From: JAYPWI01 sp038135065
Lineage (GTDB): Bacteria; Actinomycetota; Acidimicrobiia; Acidimicrobiales; Poriferisodalaceae
Length of the DNA stretch: 53,637 bases
Assembly: GCA_038135065.1 (NCBI GenBank)
Contig: JAYPWI010000026.1
Location: 1-53,637, forward strand
Direction: 5' to 3'
The first letter of the stretch is position 1. Each line of letters begins with the position of its first letter. The position numbers and the translations under genes are program-made. Of this stretch, positions 16,171 through 23,960 are shown piece after piece. The notes under the pieces were generated by a model. That model was not told where the DNA came from. It did not search any database and saw only the letters and a list, made by a program, of their open reading frames with translations.

Positions 16171-16986
16171 TCACCCTCGACGGAAGGGCACCCCGCCCGT
16201 GTCCTCTGCCCGCAGGTCGGGGGCGGGCGCCCAGGTGTCGGGCGAGGTGATGAGGGCGGCAAGGGCGTCCGAGGCAGCTTCGAGCAGGCGCTCGCCCTTC
16301 TCGGCGCTGGCTGAGCTGGGATCCCCCAGCACTCCGTTCGGCGTGACGGCGGCCAGGTTCCGCCACCGGTAGGACCCCTCACCGGCTGAAAGGAAGCCGA
16401 GGTCGGCCTCCGTGCGGTGGGCGGCCAGGTCGCTGTCGTCGACCAGGTCGGGGGCGAGGCGCAGCATCATCGAGGTCTCGGCCTCCCCGGCATGCAGTAC
16501 TGCCCGTTGGTCCTCGAGGATCTCGGCCAGGGCAGCCTGGGACTCGAGCCAGTAGGTGGTGGCCACGAGCGTCATCTCGGGCATTTCCATCGAGAGATCC
16601 TGGGCCATCATCTTCGAGGCGTCGATGTTGCCTCCGTGCCCGTTGAGGATCACCACGTGTCGGAAGCCGTGGCGGCGGACACTGTCCACGATGCAGCGGA
16701 ACAATGCGTACATCGTGGGGTAGTCCACGGTGATGGTCCCCCCGAACGGCATGTGGTGCTCGGAAAGGCCTGACCACACCACGGGCAGGACCACGGTCGG
16801 CCGCTGGGACTGGGCCTTGACGGCCGCCCGGTGCGACACCTCGGTGGCCAGGCGGCTGTCCACCTGCACCGGCAGATGCGGACCGTGCTGCTCGAGGGCG
16901 GCGACCGGGGCGATGACCACGGCGCCCTGCTCGGCGAGGGTTCGGAGTTCGTGGGCCTTGTTGTCGGCCCATTGGATCGATGCCAT
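16171..16986 (-). CDS. Creatininase-family amidohydrolase
   Basis: 271 residues with the metal-binding signatures of the creatininase family: ALEQHGPHLPVQVDSRLA (Glu, His and Asp ligands), NGHGGNIDA and AGEAETSMML. The family hydrolyses cyclic amides or processes peptides such as the mycofactocin precursor (MftE). No mycofactocin genes are next to it, so the substrate is open. It starts at ATG 16986, 35 bp after the PhyH gene that precedes it on this strand. Co-transcription with the PhyH and LLM genes is likely. Confidence 0.88.
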   Translation of the reverse strand: MASIQWADNKAHELRTLAEQGAVVIAPVAALEQHGPHLPVQVDSRLATEVSHRAAVKAQSQRPTVVLPVVWSGLSEHHMPFGGTITVDYPTMYALFRCIVDSVRRHGFRHVVILNGHGGNIDASKMMAQDLSMEMPEMTLVATTYWLESQAALAEILEDQRAVLHAGEAETSMMLRLAPDLVDDSDLAAHRTEADLGFLSAGEGSYRWRNLAAVTPNGVLGDPSSASAEKGERLLEAASDALAALITSPDTWAPAPDLRAEDTGGVPFRRG

Positions 16987-17021
16987 GGGCGCGAGGCTAA
17001 TCCTGGCCCGGATGGGCCCGA

Positions 17022-17894
17022 TCAGACCGTGCCGTCGAAGCCACCGCGGAATCCGGCCATCCGGTGCGGTTCCTCACCGGCCGGCCGGGAAGTGTTCGGC
17101 CAGTAGCCACCGGGGTCGCCGGCTCCGACATGGACGGCCGCCTTGGTCCAGTCGGGGTCGTGTGAGCGGGCTGACGCCGACAGGTAGCGCACGGCATACC
17201 CCGCCCGCCGCCGCTGTGAGGTGTTGGCGGTGGAACCGTGCAGCAGCAAATCGCTGTGGAGCGACACCTGCCCGGCCCTGAGTTCGTTGACGAAGGGGTC
17301 CACGAGCAAGGATCGGTCCTCGATCGTTCGGTTCAACACCACCGAGCCGTCGAGGGGCACCTCGACATGATGCAGCCCGCCCCCGAGGTGGCTCCCGGGC
17401 ACGAACTGCATGGCGGCGTTGCCCTCGTCGACGTCGTCGATGGCGATCCACACCGACACCGAGCTCGCCGGGTCGAACGGCCAGTAGTTCGCGTCCTGAT
17501 GGAAGGGCACCTCCATCCCGTCGCCTGGGAGCTTGCAGAACACGTGGGTGCTCCAGCACACCACCTCGTCTCCCAGCAGATCGGTGGCGTAGCCCACCAG
17601 GGTCGGGTGGGTGACCAGGTCGTGCACCGTCGCGCACACCCGGTGGTACTGGTTGATCGAGTAGCTGTTGCGCTGATCGTCGGCGGAGAGCACCTCGTCG
17701 ACCAGCCAGTCGACGTAGTCCCGAAGTTGGTCGACCTCGGGGCCGGCGAGAAAGGGCAGCGGGCTGATGAAGCCGCGCTCGTTGAACGACGCCACGTCGC
17801 TGGCAGACAGGGACGTGGCTGCGGTCGGATCGGCAGGCCGGAAGTCCAGGTCGCGATCCACATCGTCGAAGCGGAAGATCCCGACGCCGCTCAT
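17022..17894 (-). CDS. Phytanoyl-CoA dioxygenase (PhyH) family protein
   Basis: 290 residues. An Fe(II)/2-oxoglutarate dioxygenase with the HxD pair in PFHQDANYWPF, the distal His in LLLHGSTAN, and the 2OG-binding Arg in the RRRAGYAVRYL segment. These enzymes hydroxylate small lipids, secondary metabolites or quaternary amines, and the target here is unknown. It follows the LLM oxidoreductase by four bases, so the pair is a tight operon. A second PhyH protein is at 21666-22529 but is not a close copy. Confidence 0.9.
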   Translation of the reverse strand: MSGVGIFRFDDVDRDLDFRPADPTAATSLSASDVASFNERGFISPLPFLAGPEVDQLRDYVDWLVDEVLSADDQRNSYSINQYHRVCATVHDLVTHPTLVGYATDLLGDEVVCWSTHVFCKLPGDGMEVPFHQDANYWPFDPASSVSVWIAIDDVDEGNAAMQFVPGSHLGGGLHHVEVPLDGSVVLNRTIEDRSLLVDPFVNELRAGQVSLHSDLLLHGSTANTSQRRRAGYAVRYLSASARSHDPDWTKAAVHVGAGDPGGYWPNTSRPAGEEPHRMAGFRGGFDGTV

Positions 17895-17898
17895 CGCA

Positions 17899-18900
17899 TC
17901 ATGACCCGCCCCGGACCGGGGTTCGGCCCCAGGTCTTGACGGTGGGAATCACCTCGCGAGCCAAGAGTCGTAGGGAGTCTGGCGGACCCAGCGACCATCC
18001 CAGGTGGGTGAGGGTGCTGGAGCCGATGGTCGTCTCCAGTTTGGCCAGTACCTCATCGGGGGTTCCCGTGACCCCGGTCGAGGCCGGGTGTTCTTCTTCG
18101 ACGTCGTGGGCGGTGCCGGCGAACACGGTTTCCCTGGTGGAGTAGAAGCTCATGAAAGCCCGGGTGCGGGCCTCGTAGCCAGCGGCTTCCTCGTCGGTCC
18201 ACTGGGGGGCGACATGGCCGCCCGTGAAGACGTGGAAGTTCTTGGCGTCGGGATCGTGGCCGGCCGCCTTGGCAGCCGACCGGTAGATCTCCCAGAACTC
18301 GTCGACAGCGGCCATGACCGGAACTTGGAGGTGGTAGCCGGCTGCCCCGACCCGGGCGATGGTCTTGGGCCCAGCCGAGGCCATCCACAGCGGCAGTGGA
18401 TCCTGTACGGGCCTGGTCGTCATGCGGATGTTGGGGAACTCGAAGTAACGCCCCGCGTGGTCGAACTGATCCTCGGAGAAAGAGCGTCGGAGGATCTCGA
18501 GGGTCTCGAAGGTTCGCCCCCAGCGTTCCTGTTCGGGAACAGCGAAGGTCTCGAACTCGTCGCGGATCGACCCCGTGCCCAGCACCACATCGAGGCGACC
18601 CCCCGAGAGCAGGTCCACGGTGGCCACGTCCTCGGCCAGACGGATGGGGTTGTGGTACGGCGCCACGATGACGTTGGTGCCCAATCGCAGGGTCGAGGTG
18701 CGGGCCGCAATCGCAGCGAGGATGGGCAGGGGAGAGGGATTCCACTGGTTGGGGGCGAAGTGATGTTCCCCGGCCCAGAAGAAGTCGAACCCGAGCTGTT
18801 CGGCCTCCACTGCGAGGTCGACGACCCCCTGGTAGATCTCGGCGAGGGGCCTGGTGTCACCCTGCCGCCGAATCACCGACCCCTGAAGCCCCACGTCCAT
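17899..18900 (-). CDS. LLM-class flavin-dependent oxidoreductase
   Basis: A luciferase-like monooxygenase of 333 residues, using FMN or F420. The fold is shown by the N-terminal FDFFWAGEHHFAP, the TLRLGTNVIVAPYHNPIRLA strand, and LSGGRLDVVLGTGS. A C-terminal NFHVFTGGHVAPQW and a late helix close the barrel. It starts at ATG 18900; the open frame continues upstream to 19335 but would overlap the DUF3050 gene and has no homology there. The 181 bp upstream (18901-19081) is GC-rich and holds no obvious promoter or riboswitch. It probably supplies an oxidation step together with the PhyH protein downstream. Confidence 0.9.
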   Translation of the reverse strand: MDVGLQGSVIRRQGDTRPLAEIYQGVVDLAVEAEQLGFDFFWAGEHHFAPNQWNPSPLPILAAIAARTSTLRLGTNVIVAPYHNPIRLAEDVATVDLLSGGRLDVVLGTGSIRDEFETFAVPEQERWGRTFETLEILRRSFSEDQFDHAGRYFEFPNIRMTTRPVQDPLPLWMASAGPKTIARVGAAGYHLQVPVMAAVDEFWEIYRSAAKAAGHDPDAKNFHVFTGGHVAPQWTDEEAAGYEARTRAFMSFYSTRETVFAGTAHDVEEEHPASTGVTGTPDEVLAKLETTIGSSTLTHLGWSLGPPDSLRLLAREVIPTVKTWGRTPVRGGS

Positions 18901-19081
18901 GGGATCAGCGTAATTGGTCGCCGAGATCAGCCGGGCAGGCGTGGGCCTGGGCGGTGGCACCTCGGGTGGCTGCATCCCGGGGCGGTTCCCACGGCGTGTG
19001 CCCCCGCTGGGGCTCGGGGGGTCTCGGCCTGACGCCGGTGTGTCACGGCAGCGGTGTGTTTCGGCTGCTGTGGGTGGGGCC

Positions 19082-19984
19082 TCAGAAAGTCGAGGAGGCC
19101 GTCGTGCTGTGGGTCCGTCGCCGTTCGATCTCGGCCAACGTGCCGTCCCATAGACGAACTCGACTCTCGAGGGAGGCACGCGCCGCCCCGGCGGCCTGAC
19201 CCCATCTGCTCTGGTCCTCCCCGCAGAGCTCGTCGACCATCCGGAACGCCATGGGCCCGTGTTCGTCGCTGTCAACTTCGATGTGGCGATCGAGGTAGTA
19301 GACGAACGTGTCGTAGTGGGCCAAGCTGCCCGCACGCAGATCCTCGACGATCTCCCGGAACATGTCGGGGACGAGGTCCTCTCGTCCGAAGGTGAACGCG
19401 CCAGCGACGGCAGCGATGGCTTCAGTTTCGATGATGGCCATGGTGGAACGACAGAACTCGGCCGCAGCTGGCGGGGCGCCGCATGACTCCAAGGCCTGAC
19501 CTACCTGGGTGCCCCGACCGAGTTCGTCGATGAAGGCAGAGACCGGGCCGATGTCGGCCCCGCACTGCTCCATGGCGGCCACGTACAGCTCGAAATGGGA
19601 GCTGTATCCGCCGGCGCCGTTCTCGTCGCTCTCCTCAGCGAGCACGATGTCATTGATCAACCGCCGGAGATGGGGGTCTCCAACGGGAACCCAGGGAACC
19701 TCGACACAGCTGAGTTGACGCTGCAGGGCGGTGAGTAGCGACATGAAGTCCCACACTGCGAAGACGTGATGCTCCATGAAGGTGTGGAGGTCGGACTCGG
19801 TGGTGATGCCCCGGTAGACGGGGTGTCCGATCAGCTTGTGACGTGCCGGCTCGAGGGCGGTGGACAGCGCGGCAATCCGGCTCGGCTCGTGAAGAGCTGG
19901 TGAGGGTTGTGGTTCGGGTGTCGATGGGCGGTTCACGACTCTCCCCGCTGGTGCATCGGGTGCGAGGGCAAAGGCCCCTGTCAC
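19082..19984 (-). CDS. DUF3050 (heme-oxygenase-like) protein
   Basis: 300 residues that match the DUF3050 family, a helical bundle related to the heme-oxygenase-like diiron/cofactor-free oxidases. Visible conserved segments are HPVYRGI, LHTFMEHHVFAVWDFMSLL, VLAEESDENG, SSHFELYVAAMEQCGAD, and the late YYLDRHIEVDSDEHGPMA. The many His/Glu pairs (EHH, EESDE, HFE, DRHIE, DEHG) are well placed to bind metal, as in other HDO-type enzymes. Function is unknown. It lies upstream of the LLM/PhyH pair and may belong to the same oxidative pathway. Confidence 0.88.
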   Translation of the reverse strand: MTGAFALAPDAPAGRVVNRPSTPEPQPSPALHEPSRIAALSTALEPARHKLIGHPVYRGITTESDLHTFMEHHVFAVWDFMSLLTALQRQLSCVEVPWVPVGDPHLRRLINDIVLAEESDENGAGGYSSHFELYVAAMEQCGADIGPVSAFIDELGRGTQVGQALESCGAPPAAAEFCRSTMAIIETEAIAAVAGAFTFGREDLVPDMFREIVEDLRAGSLAHYDTFVYYLDRHIEVDSDEHGPMAFRMVDELCGEDQSRWGQAAGAARASLESRVRLWDGTLAEIERRRTHSTTASSTF

Positions 19985-20038
19985 AATCGGTCGGCGCCCC
20001 GTAAAGATGAGCCGCTGGTTAGGGGTGCCCGTCCGGGC

Positions 20039-20410
20039 TCAGACGCGACGGACCCTGATCGGACCCTTGGCTGTGGAGGGGTCGACGATCCGACCCTTCT
20101 GGGTGATCACGACCTCGCCGCCTGCCACCAGTCGACGTGCCGCCGCACGGGCAGGTTCCATCAAGGTGCGCCATCGTTCGGGATCAACGACCCGGGCGGC
20201 CTCGCTGGGACAGATCGTTGCCCCTTGCGAGCGCGCGTCGAGCAGGTCGAGCATGGCGCTCTCGAGCTGGCGATCGACGGGTCGTATCTTTCGTTTGCGA
20301 CACCGCTCCGAGCAATAGCGGACCTCGTCCCAGATAGCCGCCCAGGCTCGACGCCACTGCATGGTCCGACCACACGACTTGCAGGTTTTCGGTGCCGCCG
20401 GCGGGGTCAT
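20039..20410 (-). CDS. DUF2256 and DUF3253 protein
   Basis: 123 residues from ATG 20410, whose ATGA overlaps the stop of the photolyase-like gene. The N-terminal half is DUF2256: CKSC, the WRRAWAAIWDEVRYCSERCRKRK segment, and a second Cys pair, a small zinc-finger. The C-terminal half is DUF3253, a winged-helix-like unit (LLDARSQGATICPSEAARVV, then VITQKGR). DUF2256 genes commonly sit beside cryptochrome/photolyase genes, and the four-base overlap here supports functional linkage. The fusion with a DNA-binding-like domain suggests a role in light-driven repair or its control, which is inference. Confidence 0.88.
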   Translation of the reverse strand: MTPPAAPKTCKSCGRTMQWRRAWAAIWDEVRYCSERCRKRKIRPVDRQLESAMLDLLDARSQGATICPSEAARVVDPERWRTLMEPARAAARRLVAGGEVVITQKGRIVDPSTAKGPIRVRRV

Positions 20411-21603
20411 CGCCCCTCCACCCGCTTGCGCCAGGCGGTGAACGAGCGAACAGATCCGGCCCGGGGAGTCCGCAACCACGGCCAAGGGTGGACCGCCACC
20501 AGATTCAGCTGACGGGACCTGCGGGCGAAGCCCGGCACCGGAGCATGGGTTGCGGCCAGAGGGATCCCGGCGAGTACCTCGGTCGGATCACCCAGGTATG
20601 CCTGCACTGGTCGCTCCTCGGCCAACTCGGACAGGGTTTCGGTCAGGAAGACCAGACGTTTGGCATCGAGACGGAGGCGAACCAGGAGGGGTTCGTCGAA
20701 GACGAACACGGCCGGGAGTCGAGGATTGGCAGCCAGCGCCGGGTCACCGACCCCGAGGGATTCTGCGGTCAGCCACACTGCTTCGGCTGGCCCGTGATGG
20801 ACGGCGTCCGTGGGGCCGGTGAGGTCGACCTCGTTGGGCCAGGGCACGGGCAGCCGCTGTGGATCGTCGGGCCAGTCCTGGATCGGACACGCCGAGCGGT
20901 GGGCACAATCGGCGCACAGGCCGGGGGCCCGCTTCTCCACCTGCCAGCGACTGAATCCGTAGGGTTTGGATGAGCCGAGGCCGGTGGCCCACTGCCAGCC
21001 GAGCCGGTTCGCAGCGCGGGAACCGTCCAGGAGGTGGGCAAAGAAACGGCCCTCACCCCGACGCCAGTCCTGACCGTGCCGAACCGTCCACTCACTGGCC
21101 AGCCACATGCGGGCCTGGTTCACCAGCCAGCCATGCTGCTCCAGCTCCTCGACCACCATGTTGAGGCACGGGAGCATGCGGTCCCAGCCGTCGCCTGGGG
21201 CAGTGGAGGCGGGTGCGAACCGGGTCGGTGCCCCCGTCGCTCGGCCCAGACGGGCGTACCAATGGCGGGCGTACTCCTGCCACAGCAGCTCGTCCCTGAA
21301 CTTGGCGACATCGCGGGCCGGACCGCCGTCGACGGCATCCCACACCTCGTTCAGCGACAGCAGCCCGTGACGAATGTAGGGAGACAGCCGAGATGCGCCT
21401 CGGCGAGCGACCGGTGCGACCTCGTTGCGTCGCGCCGCGTAGCCCGAGACATCGAATCGGGCCAGGGCAGCATCGGCCGCTCGCTGCCCACCTCGCACGG
21501 TGGGAGAGCCGACGACGGGGCCATCGACGAGGTGCCCGAGGGTGGTGGCCACGAAGGTCTCGACTGCGCTGCGGGTGGCAACCGGGAGGTCGATCTCGCT
21601 CAC
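20407..21603 (-). CDS. Photolyase-like FAD protein with apparently permuted domains
   Basis: 398 residues. The photolyase FAD-binding domain comes first: SRLSPYIRHG at 71-80, ELLWQEYARHW at 105-115, and WQWATGLGSSKPYGFSRW at 203-220. A Cys-rich link (Cys230, Cys233, Cys239 in LCADCAHRSACPIQDWP) follows; it could bind a metal or cluster. Residues 285-398 then resemble the Rossmann-like antenna domain that opens ordinary photolyases: DPALAANPRLPAVFVFDEPL, DAKRLVFLTETL, and YLGDPTEVLAG. The order is therefore the reverse of a standard photolyase. A normal copy is present at 46784. It may repair DNA or sense light. It is coupled to the DUF2256/DUF3253 gene. Confidence 0.85.
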   Translation of the reverse strand: MSEIDLPVATRSAVETFVATTLGHLVDGPVVGSPTVRGGQRAADAALARFDVSGYAARRNEVAPVARRGASRLSPYIRHGLLSLNEVWDAVDGGPARDVAKFRDELLWQEYARHWYARLGRATGAPTRFAPASTAPGDGWDRMLPCLNMVVEELEQHGWLVNQARMWLASEWTVRHGQDWRRGEGRFFAHLLDGSRAANRLGWQWATGLGSSKPYGFSRWQVEKRAPGLCADCAHRSACPIQDWPDDPQRLPVPWPNEVDLTGPTDAVHHGPAEAVWLTAESLGVGDPALAANPRLPAVFVFDEPLLVRLRLDAKRLVFLTETLSELAEERPVQAYLGDPTEVLAGIPLAATHAPVPGFARRSRQLNLVAVHPWPWLRTPRAGSVRSFTAWRKRVEGR

Positions 21604-21665
21604 ATCCTCATGCTGGCAGCCGGGTCAGGCCGATGCGCGAGCACTCACAGTCGCACCGGGCGTCG

Positions 21666-22529
21666 TCACCCGTCGATCGAGGGCAGCAGATGCTTGGGGT
21701 CACGGCCCCCGACGATCCCCGTGTGGGGCCCGTACAGCGACCACCCCAAGAGCCGTTGGAAGCGACGATCGAACCCAGCCACCACGGCGGGGTCGAGGCA
21801 CAGGTACTGATTCTCCTGTTGGCGAAGCCATGCCCGCGCATACAGCACGGCGACGCCTCGCCGAGGCTCCGTGCTGTGGTTGGCGCCACCGCCATGGACG
21901 AGACGTCCGTCCCACAGCCCGACCGATCCGGCGGGCATCTCCAGGGGAACGGTGGGGGACTCGGGGTCGACCTCGGTCCACAGGTGGCTGCCCGGCACCA
22001 CTCGGGTCGCCCCGTTCTCCTCGGTGAAGTCGTCGATGGCCCACATGGCTGACACCATCAGGGGCGGGTGTGGGCGAGCGAGCGGGTAGCAGCCGTCGTC
22101 GTGGTGGAGGACCTGAGCAGCCTCACCTGGTCCGAGGGTCACCGTCGAGGTCTCGGACAGCTGAATCTGATCGGCGAGATGGGCCTCTATGGTGGCCACG
22201 ACGGCCGGGTGGGAGGCGAGGGGATCGAAGCTGCGGGACCGGCCCAAGAGGTTGAAGGCCCGCTGGGTCCGGAACCCACCGAAGGTCGACGCGCTGGGTG
22301 GGGTCTCGCTGTTCAAGCGGTCGACCTCCCGCCGTGCTCGGGCCAGGTGGTCGGACCCGAGCGCATCGGGGATCACACAGAAGCCGTGGCGGGCAAGGTC
22401 GTCGATGGCGGTCGACGCGGCAGCACGCTCCTCATCGGTCGAGATGGGCCGGGCGGCCAGTGCCATGGCTTCGGGACTGAAGGGGTTCCGATCGATTGGT
22501 CCCCGGTCGTGCGCTCCGGTCTCGGGCAT
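21666..22529 (-). CDS. Phytanoyl-CoA dioxygenase (PhyH) family protein
   Basis: 287 residues with the Fe(II)/2OG dioxygenase motif set: QVLHHDDGCYPL (His and Asp ligands), the distal His in LVHGGGANHS, and the Arg of PRRGVAVLYAR. The strand SAMWAIDDFTEENGATRVVP is the usual PhyH core. Substrate unknown. It is second in the run after the lipoprotein at 22577 and precedes the photolyase-like gene by 62 bp. It is distinct in sequence from the PhyH at 17022. Confidence 0.9.
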   Translation of the reverse strand: MPETGAHDRGPIDRNPFSPEAMALAARPISTDEERAAASTAIDDLARHGFCVIPDALGSDHLARARREVDRLNSETPPSASTFGGFRTQRAFNLLGRSRSFDPLASHPAVVATIEAHLADQIQLSETSTVTLGPGEAAQVLHHDDGCYPLARPHPPLMVSAMWAIDDFTEENGATRVVPGSHLWTEVDPESPTVPLEMPAGSVGLWDGRLVHGGGANHSTEPRRGVAVLYARAWLRQQENQYLCLDPAVVAGFDRRFQRLLGWSLYGPHTGIVGGRDPKHLLPSIDG

Positions 22530-22576
22530 GGGCTGAACCTAGTGCAGTAGTCGACTGAGCCCACCCCGGCGGAACG

Positions 22577-22978
22577 TCAGCTGTTGGCCAGTTCCTCCAT
22601 GCACATGGTGACGTAGGGGGCCGCCGCTCCGTCCTTCACGTCCTGGTCCCAGCGCTCGTAGTCGTCGACGGCGAAGGCGCTCATCAACCCGTCGAGAGTG
22701 CACCGACACAGGTCCGCCGAGGGAACGTCGGAATCGATGAACTCATCGAGCACGGGAGTGCAGACGTCGACCCAGATGGCCTGGTAGCTCTCCGGCCAGG
22801 GCGTGGTCGCAGGGGTGACGTCGATCAGGGAGGCGAGGTCATCGATCTGGAACTGCAGTTCCTCGACGTTGAACTGCAGTTCTTCCAGGAGTTCGTTGGT
22901 GGTGTCCGAGCCGCTGCCGCACCCGACCAAGGTCGAAGCGAGGACGGCTAGACCAAGGACCATGGCTCGTGGCGACAT
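22577..22978 (-). CDS. Lipoprotein with CxCTL motif
   Basis: 133 residues from ATG 22978. The open frame runs on to 23332, but that part is antisense to the divergent gene and has no signal sequence. The signal and lipobox are STLVGCGSG. A short heptad-like segment (LLEELQFNVEELQFQIDDL) suggests a coiled coil. The mature end repeats the pattern of the lipoprotein at 13358: Cys, 17 residues, CRCTL, an aromatic helix, and a final Cys. Unknown function, envelope located. Confidence 0.78.
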   Translation of the reverse strand: MSPRAMVLGLAVLASTLVGCGSGSDTTNELLEELQFNVEELQFQIDDLASLIDVTPATTPWPESYQAIWVDVCTPVLDEFIDSDVPSADLCRCTLDGLMSAFAVDDYERWDQDVKDGAAAPYVTMCMEELANS

Positions 22979-23071
22979 GTCACTCAGTGTGGCGGCCGCG
23001 GCGCGAGATTCCTCTCCCTGCTCCCTCACCGTGGTCGGCACTCCATCGACAGTGCTCGGTAAGGTGCCGCT

Positions 23072-23941
23072 ATGGCTGCTGGGGTTCGGTTGGCAGTAGT
23101 GATCGTCGTGGCGATGATGCTGACAGGGTGTGGTTCCGAGTCGTCGACGCCCGTGCAGGCTCCATGGCAGGGCCCAGGGGCCGAGACGGGACGGCCGTGT
23201 GGTGACGAGCGGGGTGCGAACGGCGAGCTGCTCCTCGACGCCGATGTGGCCGCCGGCATCGCGTTCGACCTGAAGCATCCTGATGGTTTCGCCGAGCACG
23301 GCTGTGTCGTGGTCGATGAGGCAGACGGCCATCCGGTGCGGGGTGGCAGCAGGGCCCTTCGATTCGAAGTTCGTGACGGTGATTGCAACGCGAACCCAGG
23401 GTTCGACGACTGCGCGAACGATCGTTCACGCCACGAACTCACTGAGGTCGGATCTTCGGTGGGGGACGGCGAGGAGGTCTGGTATGCATGGTCACTCTTC
23501 TTCACCGAATACCCAGTCGTCGCCGGCGACGCCATCGTGTTCCTCGGCCAGTTCAACACCGACGCAGCCGCTCGGTTCTACATCGAGGACATGACGACAG
23601 GACTGGGCTACCGGTTCAACGACAGGGACTACGACATCCTCGAGCGAGAGGTGGTCGTAGCGAGGGATCAGGTCAGCCGTCGGTGGATCGATGTGCTTGT
23701 CCACGCAACGTGGTCCGCGGGGGATCAGGGCCGCCTGGTGCTCTACGTCGACGGCACCCAGGCGGCTGTCCTCGAGGGGCCGAACATGGACGGGGCGTCG
23801 ACCGTCACCTTCGATTTGGGGATCTACAACGCCTTCGTCTCCCAGTGCGGTTGTGACGCGATGCCCACCCAAGTGGTCTACGTGGACGAGATCCGGCGTG
23901 GCCCCAGCCGGGCGGCCGTGGAGCCCCCACCTGCTGCGTGA
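23072..23941 (+). CDS. Lipoprotein resembling heparin-lyase-type polysaccharide lyases
   Basis: 289 residues. The signal and lipobox are MLTGCGSE. The mature protein looks like the concanavalin-fold polysaccharide lyase group (PF14099, PL7/13/20-like): RSRHELTEVG with the Arg/Glu pair typical of the active groove, EVWYAWSLFF, the AIVFLGQFNT strand, and a C-terminal VLYVDGTQAAV plus DLGIYNAF. These enzymes cleave uronic-acid polysaccharides by beta-elimination. It faces the lipoprotein at 22577 across a 93-bp divergent region. Catalytic ability is plausible but unproven; it might only bind glycans. Confidence 0.7.
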   Translation: MAAGVRLAVVIVVAMMLTGCGSESSTPVQAPWQGPGAETGRPCGDERGANGELLLDADVAAGIAFDLKHPDGFAEHGCVVVDEADGHPVRGGSRALRFEVRDGDCNANPGFDDCANDRSRHELTEVGSSVGDGEEVWYAWSLFFTEYPVVAGDAIVFLGQFNTDAAARFYIEDMTTGLGYRFNDRDYDILEREVVVARDQVSRRWIDVLVHATWSAGDQGRLVLYVDGTQAAVLEGPNMDGASTVTFDLGIYNAFVSQCGCDAMPTQVVYVDEIRRGPSRAAVEPPPAA

Positions 23942-23960
23942 ACCGCCGAGGCGCAGTCGG

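Noticed and set aside
18901..19081. Possible riboswitch in the 181-bp leader of the LLM gene
   Set aside because: GC-rich but without recognisable boxes of cobalamin, SAM, TPP or glycine riboswitches.
18901..19335. N-terminal extension of the LLM oxidoreductase
   Set aside because: It overlaps the DUF3050 gene, and similarity to LLM proteins begins only at ATG 18900.
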